From Alitta virens (Eukaryota; Annelida; Polychaeta; Phyllodocida; Nereididae), in NCBI GenBank assembly GCA_932294295.1, contig OW028577.1:2055001-2119000 (forward strand): a stretch of DNA of 64,000 nt, read 5' to 3'. The first letter of the stretch is position 1. The number at the start of each line of letters is the position of its first letter. This document shows, one piece after another, positions 46,085 to 57,950 of this stretch. The notes under the pieces were generated by a model. It was not told the origin of the DNA. It saw nothing but the letters and a program-made list of their open reading frames with translations, and ran no database searches. The translations under genes were made by a program, and so were the position numbers.

Positions 46085-46255
46085 TTGATATGCAGATTTG
46101 GTAGTCTTTGTCCTCCTTATGGCAAGGGTGGTAAAACAGTAATACTGTGGGTGAAGACCTCAAATTCCAGTGACCAACACAGGGCTCTGCACAATGCACA
46201 CTCCAATTATGCCGATCTACCTATCACAGGCCAAGCACAGCTGTGGATGACCTGT
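46085..46255 (-). repeat. Repeat E copy
   Basis: ACTGTGGGTGAAGACCTCAA and AGTGACCAACACAGGGCTCT are the inverse of 36850-36895. Confidence 0.7.
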
Positions 46256-46654
46256 CAGGTTATCATGAAATTAAACTTTCAAAAGCAGAGATATTGAGAC
46301 TGGCTTTGTTGAATGCCACATTCATCCCATGGTTTGGACCTTTTTGCAGCAATGTCATACACAGTCCCAGTGCAACCTGACAACTTAATGGATCATAGAA
46401 GCCATACGACGAACATTTCGTCTTAGTACATCACCCTCGAAAAATATAAGCCAATTTGTGCTTGATTTCTCCTAAACAGTGGTCTTATATTTTTGAAGAA
46501 CGATGTACTTTAAAATCAAATCAAAGGCTCAGAGAGGGTTGACCGGTGTCTGAACCAGGCTACCCAGCTGCTGTGTAATTCTTCTTCTCAATTTTTTGAT
46601 ATTTCTAAATGACACTTAATGCTACTGGGTCTAAACTCAGTCAGTTTATAAGAT
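46256..46654. other. Unassigned DNA
   Basis: No gene recognised. Confidence 0.4.
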
Positions 46655-46914
46655 CCCCTGCCAGAGGCAGCTGTTATGATGAGATGATATGGCCACACCA
46701 TGTTATACATTTAACCTATGGGTGAGGTATTTTACTTGCCTCAGTATAGTCACCGAGTACAAGCCCACTTCAATTTAACGTCTCATACAATTGACATCCA
46801 ACTGGGATGTAGCTCATGAACAGTGCCCGGGCGGGGCGATCGAACCTGGGACTTTCAGCGGAACTGGCCAATATGAAACTGGAGGATGCCTTAACCATTA
46901 GGCCACCCAAATGC
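46655..46914 (-). mobile_element. SINE-D, best copy
   Basis: Minus strand: head GGGTGGCCTAATGGTTAAGG (A box, about 46892-46911) and B box CAGGTTCGATCGC (about 46836-46848). The body is GAGCTACATCCCAGTTGGAT, GAGACGTTAAATTGAAG, GGTGACTATACTGAGGCAAG, and the tail region is CATCTCATCATAACAGCTGC. The tRNA-like head suggests pol III transcription when the family was active. Confidence 0.85.
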
Positions 46915-47899
46915 TATCAGTAAAACATTGATAACAAGAATATCAATATCTCTAAACATATTGTGAATATGTCCCTTCTCAACATATCATTGTTGGACAT
47001 TTCATATTTGTACATTAGAATGGTCAATAAACATTTTCATTATCAGCTGGTTCCATGACCAAGAGTTGTTTATGTGAGAGTTTCCAAACATCTTCATGTC
47101 ATTTCTTGTTTCACGCTTCCTACAGTTTTTCTGTAAACAACATTACGTGTTTTGATGAGCTGCCACCAGATGAAACACTTAATTACAAAAATCAAATTAT
47201 GTCAATGAAGTTAGGTGTGTGTAAAACATGTTCAACTAAAGGCATTTAAAGCAAATTGTGTTTTTCTTTTGTGTAATCCACTTAAAGCCAACACAAATGA
47301 ATGGAACAGGGAAACTTTAATGAAGAGCCTTTGTGCTGCAAAGAAATTAAAAACACCCATGTGCTCTCGAGGATGTGGAATAGTAATCATCCAAATGATG
47401 TAATTGTGCCAGAAATCACTTTTTTGCAGTATAGAAAAAATTGTAATTCATCAGTAAATAAAGGCAATTACTTGCCCTAACAGCTACATATCTCTGAATA
47501 TCAACATTTTAGTATAGTTTCGTTTCCAAGAAGTGCACTCGTACATACAGAAACTTGATCAGAGAGGCCCATGCAGAGAAGTCGTATAATATTAGCATTA
47601 TATTACACTCAGTGCACAGAGCTGCAGATTGTGATTGGCATTTCTTCATACTGGGTGACAGCCTCTCCAGGCAGGCAACCCAGGTAGTTGCTCCACCTAA
47701 TTCAATTACTGGGCCTGATATCACATGCATTTCCTTGAAGCCAGCAGCTAGAAATGCCTGAGGCTCATGCTGATCGCATATAGCTTCACAAGCATTATAG
47801 CCGAATGCAACGAAGTGTAGTCTGTTCGATTTGCAAGTGTGCTTACAATGCCACAATTGTTTTTGAATTCCTGGTCACAATGTGTGGATGCTCTTTTGT
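46915..47899. other. Unassigned DNA
   Basis: Frames of 62-115 codons are present on both strands but none resembles a known protein. Confidence 0.4.
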
Positions 47900-48026
47900 T
47901 ACAGCACAACTCATAGACATGTGAATCCAGCATTCCCAATGGCTATGGCAGTCTCTCAGCCAATGGAAATTCTGGATTCACATGACGTCCTCTGCAGTCA
48001 TTTCCAAATGTATGAAATTTACTGTA
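47900..48026. mobile_element. MITE-G copy
   Basis: TACAGCACAACTCATAGACA at the left and AAATTTACTGTA at the right form worn TIRs beginning at TA. The interior GATTCACATGACGTCCTC is shared with 27498 and 59127. It lies inside a 130-codon open frame (47882-48274), which argues against that frame being a gene. Confidence 0.7.
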
Positions 48027-50184
48027 AAGCCATCAATATGCAATCATTAGCCAGTAAAGAACAAATCATTCAAGCAATGCTAGTTATTATGTCACAAGAC
48101 AAGGTTTTAACTGTATTTGGCTGCACTTCAATGCTTTCAGCTGGATCACTTCAGACACTTTCAGACAGACATAAGAACACATTGGTCTTCCACTTTCCAC
48201 AATCACAGAGCATATTATATCTACATCTGAGAAAAATTTCAAAGCCACATTCCAAAAAACCACCTTTGTTGTAAATATTCCCTGACTTGCCATTTCAAAT
48301 CTAATCCTACCTCCCAAATATTTTATAGCTGCTGTTTATGTCTTAAGAATCCTTATAATGTTTTAGAATCTGTCATTTTCCCATGATGTTTTTTGTTGCC
48401 ATTCAAAATTTTATTGTCCTTACATTCCTTAAACATTTCAAGAATTCCTCAATTACGTCAAGTTGGGCATACCATAAACAACACTTACCATTTGTGTATT
48501 TTTATTTGAGTCTTGCCTCACTTATGACGTGAAACTTTTCTGTCTTTTGCACATTGTAAAGATATGAATATATTCAACAGGAAACACATGTACAGTTCAC
48601 ATGCCAGCTTGCTTAATTTGTTAAATTTGTAATGCCAATAATAATATCATAACATATGTAACATTTTGTAGTTTCCGCTAAATGGGGAGTGGTCTTTTGA
48701 ATAACCAAAAATGAGAGCATACATTTTGATTGTCATTTGACACATTTTGACTGCTATCTATCATATGACTGCCATCATTCATTATATCATATTTTTACTA
48801 TTTGGTTCATGATTTGTAGCCAAAATACACCTTCTTGACTAATCTATTTTGGTAAATTTAAAGCACATCAATCATTCAACATGCCAGCATTCATTTTCAT
48901 CCTTCTCAAACTTCCTTTAAGGACATCAAGCAAATATCTTTCGATAAAATCATTTTTAATTATTGAAGTTGTTATATCACAGAACTTTACTGTAGTTGAT
49001 GGGCTATAATTCCTCTCTCACCATTATGCGAGTCATAGCTATCATGCTTAATGATCTTATATATACTGCCAGAAGAGACAAATTCTGGTGGTATTTTGTC
49101 ATTAATATGTAAATGGCATTTCCTGCTGCAACAGCCTGTTTGTGGGGATCAATTTTACATCAAATGCAGCCTGTCAGGCTGCTGAGAGACTGGAATTATT
49201 TACATCCATTTGCTTATCTGCATCCTTCTGCTGCTGCTGTTGATGATGTCGATGCTAAAGCAGTATCAACATGATGGAGGAAATATAGATGCTTTTCATG
49301 TAGAGTAGTTCTCCGAATAAGGAAAGTCATACAAGAGAAGCGTAGTAAGTGACTGAAGAATGACGCAAAAGGGCCACCCGATATGGTATCCGGCATGCGA
49401 TGAATAGGAATAGAGGCACCGGTGTGGATTGGGTATATAGCAGCAAAAAGGCACAGGCATATAGATGCAATATAAAAGCAGACTGGTTACAAAGCAAGTC
49501 ATTTATTTCCTCAAGGCAAGGATAGATAGGCATGGAAAAGAAAAAACTTATTAAGCTACAGAAAACACTGTTCCATCATCCGGAGAGAAAGATAATCTGT
49601 AGCAAATACAGGAACCATGAACTCTATCCTACCCTACTGCATATGAGCTGTACTCCAGCAGAATGCTTTGATAAATAGCCTTAGAACACTCAGCAGCCAC
49701 CGCATGCCTCTGGCTGTTTTTCCTATGAAATATGTCATATATTTTTGTGTCTGGTAGCTCAACAGACCTGGCCAATGCATATGGCAATCTGGCTAGCTGC
49801 TCTTATCACAAGGGCTGGTGGGCACTAGAGCTTTCTGTCCACAAATACTTAGCTCAGATTAGCTCAGATTGGCCACAATTGATAATCAGTAATTTAATGA
49901 CACATGTCACAATTAAATCACGAATACTGTAATATCATTACAGACCATTTGATCTGTATGACAAACATGTGTTGTGTGTGTAAGATGTATGTTTCACAGT
50001 TGTGGTTTTTAACATATTGTACTGTATTGTATTGATTTGTATTAGTTTTATGTTGTATTGCAGAGATAATTTCTTTGTTACAAATCAACCATTGTTTGAT
50101 GTGCGTATAACAAGGATACAATCAGTTCAAAGTATTGGTATCAGCAAGACATATAACCTGTTTGTTGATGATCAAGTTTTCTCC
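48027..50184. other. Unassigned DNA
   Basis: 2.1 kb with no gene or repeat family recognised. Confidence 0.4.
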
Positions 50185-50337
50185 TACAGTTAGTTCCTTT
50201 CAAAATGGCCTATCAAATTGAACTAACACAAAGCTAGACAACTTCTGCTATATGATGCTACCTGCCACTAAAAGGAACTGCCTGGCTATAGCTGGCTACT
50301 CTAACCCAGATCTAAAAGTACATACAGCATAACTGTT
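50185..50337 (-). mobile_element. MITE-B copy, short form
   Basis: Minus orientation. TACAGTTAGTTCC is at the left, and the inverse of ACTTTTAGATCTGGG, GAGTAGCCAGCTATAGCC and AGTTCAATTTGATAGGCC lies inside. The far end is AACTGTTA, so the left half of the full-length form is absent. Confidence 0.75.
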
Positions 50338-50410
50338 AAGTTAACATTCTCAGGCCAGGATTCAAACCCACGACCTTCTGCTAGGCCAGTCAGCACCATA
50401 ACTACTACTT
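50338..50410 (-). mobile_element. tRNA-like SINE head fragment
   Basis: Minus strand: TAGTTATGGTGCTGACTGG (A-box region), then AGAAGGTCGTGGGTTTGAAT (B box GGGTTTGAATCC). The fragment abuts the MITE-B copy, with no body recognised. Too poor for a functional tRNA. Confidence 0.5.
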
Positions 50411-50984
50411 TTTATTTTCTAGTGAATTTTGAAAACAAAGGTAGACAAGGATGCTTTTGTATTATTTTATGTCATTTAAAAAAAATATTTAATATTTGTC
50501 TTTTCTCCATTACATGATCATCTAAGAAATTTCAGGACCAAAATTAAGAAATATGAATAGAAAAGTCTACCATGTCATGCTGTTGCAGTATTTACAGTTT
50601 GATGGAGTTCATCAACTCCCAATACAGAAAGGTAATAACAGCATGCTCATCTTTCAGAAACAATTTCATTGCTATTGCTTTTGTATTGACCATATGAAAG
50701 TCAATCAAGAAGTTCTGCCCCAGCCAATGCAACGTTTCAAGGGTCATATGAAGTAATTCTTTGCAACAACCAAGATAGAGGCAGATCATTGTGATGTGCA
50801 AACTTAGTGCAGTTCAATTTCAAGCTTCCCTGAACAACAGTTGAAGTCAATAAAAGCGATTTGTGCTGTTGGTGGCACATCGACTGCCAGAAAGTTCAGT
50901 AAGCAGTTTGACTCATATGGCTCTATAAGACAACAACCAAGTGGCCATTTAAAAATTATTCAGATATTTCAGTTCATAGTGAAG
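50411..50984. other. Unassigned DNA
   Basis: No gene recognised. Confidence 0.4.
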
Positions 50985-51310
50985 TTTGGTTGCCATGGCC
51001 TGTTGTTTAGAGTGCTCCCCTTCATATCAGAAGGTCCTGCTTACAAACCCTGCCCATGGCATGGAGGAACTGAGTAGATCTTTGAGCCACTGCTCCACTC
51101 CACCCAGGTGTAAATGAGTAGTGTTTAGCCCCAGCAGGTTATTCTGTGTAATGGGCTATATACTCCACGGGGAGACAAGAAAGGCTCATGCTTGAACAGA
51201 CCTGCTAAAGGTGTAATTGTGAAAGCTACTCGAGACCAAAACCCACAATTACATTTTGAAAATTAATTTGCTTAAATGTGAGACTTTACATGAGTACGAG
51301 GCAGCCTTAC
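50985..51310 (+). mobile_element. SINE-C, best copy
   Basis: The tRNA-like head GCCATGGCCTGTTGTTTAG is followed by AGAAGGTCCTGCTTACAAAC (worn B box). The body is AGATCTTTGAGCCACTGCTC, CCACCCAGGTGTAAATGAGT, GTGTAATGGGCTATATACTC and GAAAGGCTCATGCTTGAACA, ending in CCTGCTAAAGGTGTAATTGTG. The same order occurs at 55330-55618 (inverted). Confidence 0.8.
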
Positions 51311-51816
51311 TTTTCATCTTATATGATGAAATAGACATTTCACATGACACTCTTAATGTCACACATTAAGAGCAAACACATAATGCAAAGCTATTCCAGA
51401 TGCATGCATTTACATAAATGCAGCTACAGATGTGAGCACCACACACCTACATCTTGCAAATATAAGTTATATGACAGAAGTTCTAGCCCAAGTTCAAGGT
51501 CAAAGAAACTGTTGCTGTAGCAGGTTTTGCATCAATGTGTTTGTACATAGCTTTGACAATGTGAGACATTTGCGATTCATTCACACAAAAAAATGGCTTT
51601 TATCACCATGGTTACGAGCAATAATACCATGTCTGGTTTAGTAACAGTCACAGGATTACTAAATATGAATATGGCAGGATAATTGCAAAAACTGTTTATT
51701 AAATATTACAGAATGTGATACTTGAATACAGCATAAAGTATTTGTTCAAGCTTACATTTTTGGCCCCATAGTACAATTATAAACAGCAAAATCAGCACCA
51801 GTGATTTGCTGACATA
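51311..51816. other. Unassigned DNA
   Basis: No gene recognised. ACATTAAGAGCAAAC follows a short inverted TTAATGT pair near 51355. Confidence 0.4.
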
Positions 51817-52120
51817 TACAGTTTGTTTCATAAAATTTGGTCGTCCCTACTCAGTTGTAGCAACCTATTCCGAGATATTCGGCTTAAACTACCACCACTG
51901 ATAAAATATAAACCTTGGTGAATGTAAGTATGTGCAATCGACATGCGTCTTTTCAACAAAAAATACAAATATACATAACTCTCAACCTATACACCAAATG
52001 GTGCTGCATATACTTTTAGATCTGGCTTTGAGTATCCAGCTATAGCCAGACAGTTCCGTTTAGTGGGAAGTATTTGTCTAAGTTCAATTTGACAGGCCGG
52101 TATTAATGAAACTAACTGTA
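51817..52120 (+). mobile_element. MITE-B, longest copy
   Basis: TACAGTTTGTTTCATAAAAT at the left and ATTAATGAAACTAACTGTA at the right are inverted repeats bounded by TA. The interior matches 20729-20993 (TATAAACCTTGGTGAATGTA, TTTGAGTATCCAGCTATAG). It has ~40 bp extra in the right half (AGACAGTTCCGTTTAGTGGG), which the 50185 copy also has. Confidence 0.85.
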
Positions 52121-53054
52121 GCATTCACAAAATACTCTTTAGTGGATAGAATGACATGTTGTCGGCTGGTAACAGCAAAACCTCTCTAAGACAAGAATAT
52201 GGTTCTGAAGAATGGAACCATGTGTAAGGGTACTGGGTTACAAAGACGAGGTTCAAAGGACCGAGGGTTCTTTGATGTGGCATGATATAATATTTCATTG
52301 CATTCTATCATCCGCAGTGGTATACCTGGATGAATATAGTGTTATGATGGGGTATGCAAGTATTTTGTTATAATATCACATGCACACCTAATGCTGTTGA
52401 CAAAGAGTGTGTCTATGTACCATGCAAAAACTAGGATCCTATGAATGCTCGCGTAGACATTACGTATACATGATAAACACACATGATTTTACAAAAGCCG
52501 TTGGATGGAATGGTAATATGTTGCACTAATGGTCTTTCATATCGAACTCTGAACATAATATGGCAGTTCATATGGAGATAACATTGATGTATGTGCTTTG
52601 TGTTGCTTCCAAAATGACACACTCCAGTAGAAATTTATGAGTTGACACACAAACAAATTAACTAATGGTGGACATGCAACATCCAATAACCATGCGCAGG
52701 CAACCACAAAACTGCACGTGAAATTTATCCACTTTGGGCGATTGTCACTGACAACACAATCCAGGCCAGAAGATAAATAACAGATAAACTGCTGATAAAC
52801 TGAGATAAACAACAGATAGATGCTGTTCCTCTCTGTGACCTTTTCAGGCAGTCGCATTTCCTGGTAATGGCCTTAGTGAAAATGCATTTGACAATTGGAT
52901 GCACTGGTGTCATCATGGGAATACTTCATTTTGGAATGGTACTAATCCCTATGGATTCTGACCATACAAAGTCAATGAAATATCCATGGCAGGACCTTTT
53001 ACTTAAAGTATAGGTGGCACCGTTACTGCCTCTCACTGAAGTTGAACTACACTG
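52121..53054. other. Unassigned DNA
   Basis: A 106-codon antisense frame (52537-52857) has no recognisable feature. No gene recognised. Confidence 0.4.
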
Positions 53055-53282
53055 AACCTGCCGGCGGACAGTTGCCGCAGACCTGTTTAAGCATGAGTCT
53101 ATCTCAACTTCTTGGGGCGTATGCAGTCCATTACATAGTGCTACCTACAGGACTATGTACTCCATAATTGCCATCACTGACCATAGGCAGCTAGCTAGCT
53201 CCCAAATGAGTTACTGAAGATTTGTTCAGTCATAGTGGGAGTACGAACCCACAATCTTGTAGTTTTTAGGGGAGCATCAGAC
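53055..53282 (-). mobile_element. SINE-C copy, diverged
   Basis: Minus strand: GTGGGTTCGTACTCCCAC (B box) and ACTGAACAAATCTTCAGTAA, then GTCAGTGATGGCAATTATGG, GTTGAGATAGACTCATGC and TTAAACAGGTCTGC. The middle matches the 14129 fragment better than the 50985 copy does. Confidence 0.7.
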
Positions 53283-53644
53283 ACTTCTATCCTTTTGACT
53301 CCTTTGTGGTGTTGTGAAGTATCATTAATATTTATATTTAGCATAATTTAGTTAAATCTATATGGATAAACAGTTTAATGTACCATTTGCCTTGAATATG
53401 CAACCCCAGTATATAGCCATAAGCATTTTATGGGAAGATTTTGATGAATTAGCAATAGAACGGGTAGTATGTATAGCATGCCTGGTGGGGGTTTGTCATG
53501 ATATATGTCATAGTTATTACTGTAGTTTTTGTGTGCAATATGTCATGTATAGCCAATCCGGCTGTTGCAGTTAACGTTATGTAATACTGTGTTTGTCTGG
53601 ATGCTACTGGTATGCAGCATATGCAGCTTGCGAAACAAGTCCAG
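53283..53644. other. Unassigned DNA
   Basis: No gene recognised. Confidence 0.4.
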
Positions 53645-53800
53645 GCAGACTCCGGTAGATGTAATGAGGAGCTGATAAGGCTTGGAGTACATGCCATGTT
53701 ACACATTTATCCCAAGGTTGGGGTCTTTTACTTGCCTCAGCAAAGACACCGAGTTCAAGGCACAACCGATTTGATGTCTCCTGCAACTGATTCATTAGTT
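53645..53800 (-). mobile_element. SINE-D fragment
   Basis: TCTTTTACTTGCCTCAGCAA and GACACCGAGTTCAAGGCAC, then GATTTGATGTCTCCTGCAAC, are the inverse of SINE-D body blocks. The tRNA head is missing. Confidence 0.75.
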
Positions 53801-53935
53801 CAGCAACTGAGATCTAATGATGATGATGATGAAATATTCTATTCAAGGCACAAGATTGTAAGCAAAAGCTACAACATGAAATTTACCCCTAAAACATTAA
53901 TATATACACTGTGTGCCTTTGGGTGACTTCCCTAA

Positions 53936-54566
53936 AGGGTTGTTCACACTGTCACGTATAAGATCTACGTATGACCACGGATGAAAAACATGTTTTGCTC
54001 TTGGTCATACTTTTCCATACGTGATTCACTCACCGAGCATTTCAAGGATACACTTGCTAATCCGTAGAACACTCCTGGTAGCACTAAATCATCCGTGACC
54101 ATACGTGGAGAAGGCAATAATTTTAAACATGTTTGAAACTTTGGCGGACATTCTACGAGTGAATTGTTTATATCAGTTACGTAACTCGCTCGGGGGTCAG
54201 TCAGTGAGCGTTCTTGGCCATCCTTGGCCATCCTTGGCCATCCTTGGCCATCCTTGGCCATCCTTGGCCATCCTTGCTCATCCTTGCTCATCCTTGCTCA
54301 TCCATAGTCCATCCGTAGCCCAGATCTACGAGTGCCTTACAGATGCCTCACTGTTGCTTGGCGATGGACGTTTCAGCAACCGTTTGATGAACATTCGGCG
54401 AGCATTTGACAGACATCCACCGAGCGATCTACGACAGTCACTGCCTCACATACACTCGTCGAAAGAATTAATACTTGATTAACAGAGCCACGAGTGAGCA
54501 GGTATAGTCCAATTTTCATGTTTGTGGTCATATGTAGGTCTTATACATGATAGTGTGAATGCCCCT
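53936..54566. mobile_element. Harbinger-type non-autonomous element, 631 bp
   Basis: The left end AGGGTTGTTCACACTGTCAC and the inverse of the right end (AGGGGCATTCACACTATCAT) begin TIRs of ~44 bp that continue through GTATAAGAYCTACRTATGAC. It is flanked by a TAA target duplication (53933-53935 and 54567-54569). A 3-bp TWA duplication and G-rich TIR tips are typical of PIF/Harbinger elements. The interior holds a 10-bp minisatellite and a 125-codon frame (54105-54482) that only reads through it. No transposase. Confidence 0.88.
54211..54302. repeat. 10-bp minisatellite inside the Harbinger-type element
   Basis: Nine units: six of CTTGGCCATC type, then three of CTTGCTCATC type. They are followed by related CATAGTCCATCCGTAG. 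Confidence 0.95.
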
Positions 54567-54569
54567 TAA

Positions 54570-55329
54570 GTATCTTAAAAAGTGCCCACCAGGTCAGGAT
54601 TGCATTGGGACTGGAACTTGTAGTGGAGCTAGCCAAGACCTTAACCACTAGACCAATCAGCTGCATTATGCAAATATGAGGATGAAAGCTCATGCATCTG
54701 ACTTCAGCCATTGTTAGTAGTATGAGCATAATGCCATAATTGATGAAATTCGTGCACATATATTTGTTGTTGCCCAGTCATGGATAATAACAGTTGCCAT
54801 TAGCTTATATGTTTGTGTTGCAACATAGGTGTACCCCATTGTGTTGGGCTGACTCTATTTTAAAGAAGAGAGTAATTTAATTGCTCGGACAGAGTTTCAT
54901 TAATGAGTCATTTACCATCATGAATGAGCTCTATTGTTCTCTATAAAGGCTTGAAATTGACAGTAATGAGATTATCAATTCCAACCCGTCTGTGTTGATG
55001 TTGTTACTTCCAAACAATTGCTTCATATGCAATTTCCAGCATCACTTTCGGAATTTGTGGATACTCTATAGTGTCAATTAACTTCCAAATGACTGCCTTA
55101 AAAAGCTCATTTTGGCCAAATTTGTTCTTAAAAAGGCGTGCTCCAGACAAAGGAGAAAGGGCCAATTTGTCGTTCGGCCACAGCTGGGGTTATTTCGCTG
55201 AGCTCTGTAACAAATATGCTTCAAATTAACTTTGGTTATATTGTCTTTCACATTCCGATGAAGTAGCAATTACAGAAAAAAGTAAATTAATGCTAATGTG
55301 GCTATATCACATAACATTTATGTGACATT
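54570..55329. other. Unassigned DNA
   Basis: No gene recognised. Confidence 0.4.
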
Positions 55330-55618
55330 TACAATTGCACTCTCGGCAGGCCTGTTCATACGTGAGCCTTTCTCAACTCCCTGTGGAGCATTCAGCCATT
55401 ACACAAATATGAATTACCTGCATAGGCTCAGCACTCTACATACACCACCACTTCCTATTATAGCCATGGACCCATTTACACCTGAGTGGAGTTGAGCAGT
55501 GGTTTAAAGAAGATCTACCATGGTCAGGGTTTACATTGGGCGAATGTATTATGCAGGACCGTCTAATCTGAAGTCTTCGAGGCCTAACCACCAGGCCATG
55601 GCACTAACAACATGTGAG
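55330..55618 (-). mobile_element. SINE-C copy
   Basis: Minus strand: head GTGCCATGGCCTGGTGGTTA (A box), worn B-box region, then AGATCTTCTTTAAACCACTG, CCACTCAGGTGTAAATGGG, GTGTAATGGCTGAATGCTCC, GTTGAGAAAGGCTCACG and GAACAGGCCTGCC. Confidence 0.8.
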
Positions 55619-56742
55619 GATAGGGAGTTTTTGCACCAATGGTCAGTCTGTATAAACACAAAAATGAGTGATTATGATGGATGACCCGCACTGGACACTG
55701 GGCAAGCCCCACCATCCATTATCTGGGCTGTATCTTGTCCAAATTCTGAACCATAACAGACTTGTTTATGCAGTAAGTCCAAAATGTGATTTGACTGAAA
55801 ATCAGGGCCAACAAAAAAAAGCAGCTGTCTTTAAGAGGACTTCAACCAAGACTGTAATATGGCATTCGTGAAATGAAAATGAAATGAATTACTGAAATTA
55901 AATGGATAATTTTCCAATGAACTTATCCAGAATAGATGCTATCTCAGACGTGAATCACCAGCCTTCTTTCTAAATTAAATTTTTGAAAAAGAGTGTGGAT
56001 GATATATTTTTTGATAAAGAGTGTGGATGATATATTTTTAAACATTGCAAATTGAGATTCCCCTTTTTCTACACAGTTATATGCTGAAGCAAGTCCCAAC
56101 CTTGAAGCATAGAAAGCTATACATGAACAAAAGAAACTGTCTTTAGCCATCTGTAGCTCTATTCACTGAAGCCATAGCTTTCCAAACCTATCCACCTCTA
56201 CCTCCAGATAACTTTTGGATGGTTAAACCTAACTTCCATTCCAAAAATTACTTCTCTGTATCAGACAATAAAACAAACACATGCTGTATCTAAATTCGAA
56301 TAAGAGCAGTGTCTCGACAGTGATCTACTAAGTGGTCTACTTAGAGCCACCTTATCATTACATCTATTGATGACAGCAGATCATTATGCACTGATACAGT
56401 TTTAATATAGTATTGAGGCGGAACAATACAATATTCTGATGTCAGTTTGCGAAAGAAAAAGAGGTAAAAAAACAGAGTTACGATTATGCAGAGGCATGGT
56501 CACTTTCCCTGGGGGCTTTTCTCAGACACATGAGGTCAGTGGATCTCTGACGTCACATTGACGTTGTGTCACCACAAGGAATGAAAATATCATGCAACCC
56601 AATGACAAGACATGTCAACCCATTTACAAGACATGACACGGCATCAGGTGTTGGAATAACAACATGTAAAGTGTGACAGATGCAGGATAACTACTGGACA
56701 TGAAACTCCAAGTCAAAGTGACTACACTACTTTAGTTACACC
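55619..56742. other. Unassigned DNA with a short direct repeat
   Basis: AAGAGTGTGGATGATATATT occurs twice (about 55989 and 56017). No gene recognised. Confidence 0.4.
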
Positions 56743-56924
56743 TGGGAGGGAGCCTAGCTCAGTGGTAGCACACTGGGATTCCAACCACTGGGTCCTGGGT
56801 TCAATTCTAGGTTGAGCCTAAGTTGGATGGCTGTTTCGCCCATCATCTCATTGCGATGGTCCCTGCCTGTCCTACTTAGCCCATCAGGTGCTGAAATATA
56901 TGTAAAGCCCTAATCCACCCACCC
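56743..56924 (+). mobile_element. SINE-A copy
   Basis: Plus strand: GGGAGCCTAGCTCAGTGG, then GGGTTCAATTCTAGG (B box), GTCCTACTTAGCCCATCAGG, and a tail GTAAAGCCCTAATCCACCCA. ACAGGACG is deleted. Flanks TACACCTG and CATACCTG may be a worn target duplication. Confidence 0.92.
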
Positions 56925-57007
56925 AGTGCACCCACCATACCTGAAATCTATATCAAGCTATTCATCCCATTTTAGTTTGACAACACTGAGCTCAACAGTG
57001 AACACAT

Positions 57008-57089
57008 TTGATTGACTGATGGATTGATTAATTGATTGATTGATTGATTGAATGATTCATTCATTCATCATTCATTCATTCATCCATTG
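57008..57089. repeat. (ATTG)n then (ATTC)n microsatellite
   Basis: GATT/ATTG units switch to CATT/ATTC units near 57050. Confidence 0.93.
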
Positions 57090-57354
57090 TCAAATTGTTT
57101 ATAAAGCAAACGTATTAGTTTTAATAATGATAAACTATTCCAGTATTGCAGCTTGTCACCATCGTATCTACTATTCTGGCTCAAACTTTGATGGAGTTGC
57201 TTTTCGCTGACTCCTTGTGTGTCCGGAGCCAATAAGCCTGTAGGCAAGATATTTCCGGTGTTCATTTTGACTATGAAGCTATCAGTCACTGATCTTGAAT
57301 TTAGTTTTTTATCAGGTTGACCTTGATGCATTTTCAAACAATATTTATATTAAA

Positions 57355-57509
57355 TACATGGCCAAATGTGCTACGTGCGTTTTCCATGTGTTTGGGTTAA
57401 CGCATGGAAAAGGCATGGTTTTCACCTCAATTTCATTATGCAAAAACCATGCGTTTCCCATACATTTATCCTTCTCATGGAAAACGCACATGGCAAATTT
57501 GGCCTTGTA
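57355..57509. mobile_element. Foldback MITE, copy 3
   Basis: 155 bp between TA dinucleotides. The left arm TACATGGCCAAATGTGCTAC and the right arm inverse carry a worn tip (GGCCTTGTA). Internal GCATGGAAAAGGCATGG and its inverse flank an AT-rich centre. Confidence 0.92.
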
Positions 57510-57884
57510 GTAGTGGAGATACAAAGATATGTTTATGAACAATAACCTAGTGGATGCATATGCTTCAGTATCTGATGTCTCTGACACTTTATAAAGATGT
57601 GTAGAACTAATTCAAATACCATCATCAATTTATCACATTTGCTCTCTGTGGGTCTTTGAATTTGCACACCCTAATCCTGAACTATAAGTGGGACATACTT
57701 TTCTTAACACTTGCCCAGACACACCATTGGGACTCAACCTTAGTTTTCTGCGGCATTTGGAGAAGTGAAACATAAATCAGATAAATTTATTTTCTGTAGA
57801 CACTTCAAAATGTGTTTCCATGGTAACCGTAGTGTCTTTAATGTCAAAGATATATTCTGCAAAAATTTCCATGTATAATGAAAC
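57510..57884. other. Unassigned DNA
   Basis: No gene recognised. Confidence 0.4.
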
Positions 57885-57950
57885 AGAGTAGAGTAGAGTA
57901 GAGTAGAGTAGAGTAGAGTATAGTAGAGTAGAGTAGAGTAGAGTAGAGTA
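57885..57950. repeat. (AGAGT)n microsatellite
   Basis: About thirteen GTAGA units with one TATAG interruption. GAGTAGAGTAAA recurs at about 58217. Confidence 0.95.

Noticed and set aside
46840..46911. Possible tRNA gene on the minus strand
   Set aside because: Belongs to SINE-D. The cloverleaf is incomplete and the body is shared with other copies.
47882..48274. 130-codon frame
   Set aside because: Its first half is a MITE-G copy and it has no homology I recognise.
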